Source: Verrucomicrobiota bacterium (lineage in GTDB: Bacteria > Verrucomicrobiota > Verrucomicrobiia > Limisphaerales > AV2). Taken from it: a DNA stretch of 9,788 nt. Made by a program: the position numbers and the translations under genes. The stretch lies in assembly GCA_003219345.1 (NCBI GenBank), contig QHOP01000328.1, forward strand, positions 1 through 9,788, written 5' to 3'. Of the stretch, positions 5,516 to 9,788 are shown piece by piece; position 1 is the first letter of the stretch; each line of letters opens with the position of its first letter. A model generated the notes under the pieces. It had not been told where the DNA came from, made no database searches, and saw nothing but the letters and a program-made list of their open reading frames with translations.

Positions 5516-7147
5516 ATGGCCTTAGACCCTCCACGCACCGCTACGGAAGCCGATCTCGCGAGGATCGTTCAATTCAACCGCACGGAGACGCCGTTTCCGG
5601 ATAGCGTCACTCTGCAAGGATTGATCGAAGCGCAGGTGGCCAGGCACTCAATCGGAACGGCCGTCATCTGCGACCATGACAAATTTGTCGGCGTGCCCTC
5701 GCTTACTTACGCGCAGCTCAATGACAAAGTCAATCAACTGGCGCATTTATTGAGGGCCGAGGGTGTTCGCCCAGGACACATCGTTGCGGTGATGGTGGAA
5801 CGATCCTTCGCCATGATCATCGGCATCCTGGGGATCGTAAAAGCCGGAGGGGCTTATCTGCCTGTATCACCGGACAATCCGCCGGATCGCATCGACTACA
5901 TGCTAAAGGATGGCGGGGTCAAAGTACTGTTGGTACAGAACAAAACAGCCAGCCGGATCGTTTGGGGAGGGCTGATCATCAATCTTGACGATCTGGACAC
6001 TTACCGTGGCGCAACATCGAATCCCGCCGTCCTCAACAAGCCGCAGGATCTGGCGTATGTGATTTACACTTCCGGATCGACCGGCAAACCCAAGGGAGTG
6101 ATGATCGAGCACCGCTCCCTTGTCAATCGCTTGCACTGGATGCAGCAAACCTACCCGATCGATGAAAGCGACGTCGTTCTACAAAAAACTCCCTACTACT
6201 TTGATGTCTCGGTGTGGGAACTTTTCTGGTGGGCCCTGCAGGGCGCCAAACTCTGCTTCTTGATGCCGGGCGGGGAAAGGAATCCGCTGGCCATTGTGGA
6301 AACCATCAAGAGACACCACGTCAGCGTCATGCACTTCGTTCCATCCATGCTGAACGTGTTTCTGGAGTATTTGGATGGCAAGCCTGCTGGCGTGCTGACA
6401 AGCCTGGCTTCGGTCCGGCGGGTGTTTGCGAGCGGTGAAGCGCTGACACCCAGTCATGTCAGAAAGTTCAATGACGTTTGGGGCAGCAGGACCGGGGCCC
6501 GACTGACCAACCTCTACGGACCCACCGAGGCGACGGTCGACGTCAGTTATTTCGATTGCCCCGCGCACAATGATTTCGAAAACATTCCAATCGGGCGCCC
6601 GATCCATAACATCAGGCTTTACGTCATCAGAGACGGCCAGCAGGTGGCTATCGGTGAGCCTGGAGAGTTGTGCATTGCTGGAATCGGTCTGGCCAGAGGC
6701 TACCTGAATAACGCGGCCTTGACCGATGAAAAGTTCGCTGACAATCCCGTCAATCCCGGTGAAAGAATATATCGAACCGGAGACGTCGCCCGGTGGCTGC
6801 CTGACGGGAATATCGAGTATCTAGGCCGGGAGGATCACCAGGTAAAGATACGTGGATTGCGGATCGAACTGGGCGAGATTGAAAACACGATCAGGGAATA
6901 CCCGGGCATCACCGACTGTGTTGCGATGGTCAAGAAGTACTCGGAAAACATCATCCTCATTATCGCTTACGTGGTCTGTAAATCTGACTTGGAGGTTGAG
7001 GGTCTGAAGCATTACCTGAAAAAACACCTTCCGGACTACATGATCCCCAATCGTTTTGAGAAAATCGATGAAATGCCTCTGACACCGAGCGGGAAAGCCG
7101 ATCGCAAGGCATTGCCGGAACCGGTCATTCAGATGAGTCCTTCATAA
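5516..7147 (+). CDS. Free-standing NRPS adenylation domain, predicted serine-specific
   Basis: A 543-residue single-domain enzyme that activates an amino acid as adenylate and transfers it to a carrier supplied in trans; no condensation or carrier domain is attached. Core motifs in order: LTYAQLN (63-69), KAGGAYLPV (109-117), YVIYTSGSTGKPKGV (181-195), FDVSVWELF (229-237), NLYGPTEAT (332-340), GELCIAGIGLARGY (383-396), YRTGDVARW (419-427), IRGLRIELGEIE (445-456) and LTPSGKADRKAL (522-533) with the catalytic K527. The ten pocket residues read D230 V231 W234 H273 F304 S306 L333 V341 D342 K527, which is the serine code described for EntF. It follows the dehydrogenase gene by 21 bases. Next to a FkbJ/FkbI/FkbK-like set, the closest known parallel is the serine-activating protein of zwittermicin aminomalonyl-ACP synthesis (ZmaJ). 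The start ATG lacks a strong Shine-Dalgarno. Confidence 0.95.
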   Translation: MALDPPRTATEADLARIVQFNRTETPFPDSVTLQGLIEAQVARHSIGTAVICDHDKFVGVPSLTYAQLNDKVNQLAHLLRAEGVRPGHIVAVMVERSFAMIIGILGIVKAGGAYLPVSPDNPPDRIDYMLKDGGVKVLLVQNKTASRIVWGGLIINLDDLDTYRGATSNPAVLNKPQDLAYVIYTSGSTGKPKGVMIEHRSLVNRLHWMQQTYPIDESDVVLQKTPYYFDVSVWELFWWALQGAKLCFLMPGGERNPLAIVETIKRHHVSVMHFVPSMLNVFLEYLDGKPAGVLTSLASVRRVFASGEALTPSHVRKFNDVWGSRTGARLTNLYGPTEATVDVSYFDCPAHNDFENIPIGRPIHNIRLYVIRDGQQVAIGEPGELCIAGIGLARGYLNNAALTDEKFADNPVNPGERIYRTGDVARWLPDGNIEYLGREDHQVKIRGLRIELGEIENTIREYPGITDCVAMVKKYSENIILIIAYVVCKSDLEVEGLKHYLKKHLPDYMIPNRFEKIDEMPLTPSGKADRKALPEPVIQMSPS

Positions 7148-7153
7148 ACGCCG

Positions 7154-9788
7154 ATGAATAACGAGTTTGATATCGCAATCGTCGGGATGTCCGGCCGCTT
7201 TCCAGGCGCGCGCAACCTGGACGAGTTCTGGCATAACCTGGCCGAAGGCGTTGAGTCGATTACCCGGTTTTCAGATCAGGAGATTCTGGAATCCGGCGTG
7301 CCTGCATCTTACCTGAACCAACCGAGCTACGTGAAGGCGGCGCCAATCCTGGATGAACCTGGGCATTTTGACGCCGGGTTTTTCGGCTTCTCGCCGATGG
7401 AAGCCAGGACCATGGATCCGCAGCACCGCATTTTGTTGGAGCTGGCTTATGAAGCGCTCGAGAGTGCGGGTTATGACCCGGATCGTTATCAAGGACGCAT
7501 CGGCGTATTCAGCGGATCTGCCCTGAACACATATTTTTCGAACGTCGGGCTGAACAGTCGACTGGCCGAGGAGTACATTCCTACGCTCATCGGAAACGAC
7601 AAAGATTTTCTCAGCACCCGGATTTCCTACAAGCTCAATTTGAGGGGGCCCAGCATAACCGTTCAAACCGCCTGCTCGACCTCCATGGTCGCCGTCCACC
7701 TGGCCCGCCAAAGCCTTTTGAGTGAAGAGACGGATATGGCCCTGGCGGGGGCCATCTCGGTGCGGGTCCCTCACCGGGCTGGCTACTTCTACGACGGTGG
7801 TGGGGTGGTCTCTCCAGACGGGCACGTCAGGGCGTTTGACGCCAAGGCCAATGGCACCGTTTTCGGCAGCGGCGGCGGTATCCTGGTGCTGAAACGGTTG
7901 GCGGACGCCCTCTCAGACGGCGACATCATTCATGCCGTGATCAAGGGCTCGGCCGTCAATAATGATGGTTCGGAAAAAGCCGGTTACACGGCGCCCAGCG
8001 TCAACAGCCAGGCCGACGCCGTAGTGGAGGCACTGGCCAATGCCGGGGTCGAAGCTGACAGCATCAGCTACCTCGAGGCCCACGGTTCGGGAACGCCCGT
8101 CGGGGATCCCATTGAGATCATGGCCCTGACCAAAGCGTTCCGCACCTCCACGCAGCGTTCCGGCTACTGCGCTATCGGTTCGGTAAAAACCAATGTAGGA
8201 CACCTCGACGCCGCGGCGGCAGTCGCCGGCATCATAAAGACCGTCCTCGCCCTTGAGCACCGACAACTTCCGCCGAGTCTCCACTTCAGCGAGGCCAATC
8301 CCGAAATCGATTTTCCGAGCTCCCCGTTTTACGTAAACACGCAACTGCGGGAATGGACCAGCGACAGTCCCAGACGAGCAGGAGTGATGTCCACCGGCAT
8401 GGGCGGAACGAACGCGCATGTCGTCCTCGAGGAAGCGCAGGAACTGGCTGAGTCGACTGATGCCCGTCCTCCTCACTTGCTGATCCTGTCGGCCAGGACG
8501 GAAACGGCTCTCGACCAGGCCACGCATCGTTTACGGGAGTTCTTGAACAGTAACGACTCCGCAAACATGAGTGACGTGGCTTACACCTTGCAGATCGGAC
8601 GCAAGGCGCTTCCGCACAGACGGTGTCTGGTCTGTGCCGACCGGCAGGACGCCATCACGGCCCTCGGTCAGGAAGACTCGAAGCGAGTGTTTTCCAGCCG
8701 GACGGACGAATCGGCACGGCGCCCGGTGATACTTTTGTTGCCCGGCATCGGCGATCACTACGTGGGTATGGGCCACGATCTCTATGAAATGTGGGCGGTT
8801 TTCAAACAGGAAATTGATCGATGCTCGCAAATTCTCGAGTCGCATCTGGGGACCGATATCCGGAACATCCTTTATCCTAACAGCCAAAGTTGGAAGAAGA
8901 AGGGCAAACCCAAAGGAATCGACTTGAAGCAGATGCTCGGTCGAAAAACTGATGCCACGGAAGATCAAGACGCCGGGAATCTGAACCAGACGCTGTTTGC
9001 CCAGCCGGCGCTGTTCACGATCGAATATGCCATGACCCGTCTTTGGCAATCGTTGGGGATCACTCCAGACGCCATTGTCGGTCACAGCATGGGTGAATAC
9101 GTGGCGGCGTGTCTGGCTGGGGTTTTGTCGCTGGAGGATGCGTTGCGGCTGATCGCGACGCGAGCCAGGCTGGTCAATGAGTTGCCTCAGGGAGCCATGC
9201 TTGGGGTCACGCTGCCAGAAGAGGAATTGCTTCAATCACTTCCCGAAGATCTGTCCATCTCTTTGATCAACGGTCCAGGTTTGTGTGTGGTGGCGGGTCC
9301 GGTTGCTGCCGTGGCTGAGTTCGAGAGGATGTTGAATGAACGGAGTGTTATTTGTCGCCAGGTTCAGAATGCCCATGCCTTTCACTCGAGAATGCTCGAT
9401 CCGATCGTGAAGGCATTTCAGGCCGAGGTGAGCAAGGTCCGGTTGAACGAGCCGAGAATTCGGTACACATCCAACGTCTCCGGGAAGTGGATCACGGGAC
9501 GCGAAGCTACAGACCCAGCCTATTGGGCAATGCACGCCAATCACACGGCCAGATTCAGCGACGCCTTGCATGAACTGTGGCAGCTCAAGAATCCCGTTCT
9601 CCTGGAGTCGGGTCCCGGCCGAACCCTGAGCGTGCTCGCCCTGCAGCACCCTGATAAAGCGCGCGCCGGAGACACGGTGGCGCTGTCTTCCGTTCGACAT
9701 CATTACGAGAATGAGTCGGACACCGACATCATGCTGCAGAGCGTCGGCAAACTCTGGTTGGCAGGCGCAGATATCAACTGGGAGGGCT
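7154..9788 (+). CDS. Modular type I polyketide synthase, KS-AT portion (3' end beyond window)
   Basis: The frame runs from ATG 7154, six bases after the adenylation stop, to the window edge: 878 codons without a stop. The ketosynthase begins almost at residue 1 (FDIAIVGMSGRFPGA, 5-19), with no N-terminal docking segment. Its triad is C174 (TACSTS), H310 (EAHGSGT) and H350 (NVGHL). It ends at GMGGTNAHVVLEE and is followed by a KS-AT linker. The acyltransferase starts at about residue 530 (LLPGIGDHYVGMG); S645 is the nucleophile in GHSMGEY, and HAFH (741-744) is the malonyl-CoA-type signature. The post-AT stretch ends in LWLAGADINWEG, typical of the spacer before reductive, tailoring or carrier domains, which lie outside. 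It extends a carrier-bound chain by a malonyl-derived unit; KS sequence style resembles hybrid NRPS-PKS modules. Later domains and product are unknown. Confidence 0.96.
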   Translation, partial: MNNEFDIAIVGMSGRFPGARNLDEFWHNLAEGVESITRFSDQEILESGVPASYLNQPSYVKAAPILDEPGHFDAGFFGFSPMEARTMDPQHRILLELAYEALESAGYDPDRYQGRIGVFSGSALNTYFSNVGLNSRLAEEYIPTLIGNDKDFLSTRISYKLNLRGPSITVQTACSTSMVAVHLARQSLLSEETDMALAGAISVRVPHRAGYFYDGGGVVSPDGHVRAFDAKANGTVFGSGGGILVLKRLADALSDGDIIHAVIKGSAVNNDGSEKAGYTAPSVNSQADAVVEALANAGVEADSISYLEAHGSGTPVGDPIEIMALTKAFRTSTQRSGYCAIGSVKTNVGHLDAAAAVAGIIKTVLALEHRQLPPSLHFSEANPEIDFPSSPFYVNTQLREWTSDSPRRAGVMSTGMGGTNAHVVLEEAQELAESTDARPPHLLILSARTETALDQATHRLREFLNSNDSANMSDVAYTLQIGRKALPHRRCLVCADRQDAITALGQEDSKRVFSSRTDESARRPVILLLPGIGDHYVGMGHDLYEMWAVFKQEIDRCSQILESHLGTDIRNILYPNSQSWKKKGKPKGIDLKQMLGRKTDATEDQDAGNLNQTLFAQPALFTIEYAMTRLWQSLGITPDAIVGHSMGEYVAACLAGVLSLEDALRLIATRARLVNELPQGAMLGVTLPEEELLQSLPEDLSISLINGPGLCVVAGPVAAVAEFERMLNERSVICRQVQNAHAFHSRMLDPIVKAFQAEVSKVRLNEPRIRYTSNVSGKWITGREATDPAYWAMHANHTARFSDALHELWQLKNPVLLESGPGRTLSVLALQHPDKARAGDTVALSSVRHHYENESDTDIMLQSVGKLWLAGADINWEG

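Noticed and set aside
7913..8527. 204-codon open frame on the minus strand within the PKS gene
   Set aside because: It is antisense to the conserved ketosynthase, has no recognisable domain, and follows from the codon bias of the plus-strand gene. The other minus-strand frames (for example 340-909, 8531-9235, 9236-9703) are rejected for the same reason.
7154..9788. Ketosynthase variants TACSTS and HGSGT as signs of an inactive KS
   Set aside because: Cys174, His310 and His350 are all present, and both variants occur in working hybrid NRPS-PKS ketosynthases as far as I recall.

Overview
The window is part of a hybrid nonribosomal peptide/polyketide biosynthetic gene cluster. All supported genes lie on the plus strand, head to tail, mostly separated by 30 bases or less or overlapping. 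The DNA is moderately GC-rich except for one clearly AT-richer gene. A long palindromic CCCTCTCCCCAT/ATGGGGAGAGGG element near the left edge resembles a repeat I associate with soil Verrucomicrobiota (Pedosphaera-like). A verrucomicrobial host is therefore my best guess, but it rests on recall and was not searched.

Layout: (1) an FkbH-type glyceryl transferase/phosphatase gene (to 1719), open at the left edge and carrying the palindromic repeat in frame near its 5' end; (2) a peptidyl/acyl carrier protein (1677-2045), one frame back and overlapping the FkbH gene; (3) an AT-rich FkbM-family methyltransferase (2076-2990) with a recent internal duplication; (4) an FkbK-like 3-hydroxyacyl dehydrogenase (3007-3789) that seems to lack about 27 internal residues; (5) a 279-base gap with a strong Shine-Dalgarno sequence in front of a 9-codon reading frame and a GC-rich hairpin-forming block; (6) an FkbJ-like acyl carrier protein (4069-4332); (7) an FkbI-like acyl-CoA dehydrogenase overlapping it (4325-5494); (8) a free-standing adenylation domain whose ten specificity residues read DVWHFSLVDK, the serine code (5516-7147); (9) the first ketosynthase and acyltransferase domains of a type I PKS, open at the right edge (7154-9788).

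Genes 4, 6, 7 and 8 together match the known route to aminomalonyl-ACP (zwittermicin type). Serine is activated, loaded on a dedicated carrier, and its hydroxymethyl group is oxidised in two steps to a carboxylate. Genes 1, 4, 6 and 7 also match the hydroxymalonyl/methoxymalonyl-ACP route, in which the C3 unit comes from 1,3-bisphosphoglycerate through FkbH. The window thus has two loading enzymes and two carriers of different types but only one oxidase pair. This suggests either a branched supply of unusual PKS extender units, or FkbH-loaded glycerate used as a building block beside an aminomalonyl route. The acyltransferase in the window carries the malonyl-type HAFH signature, so any unusual extender is probably used by a module outside the window. 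Several genes show lesions (frame change, internal deletion, repeat insertion), so whether the pathway still works is an open question.
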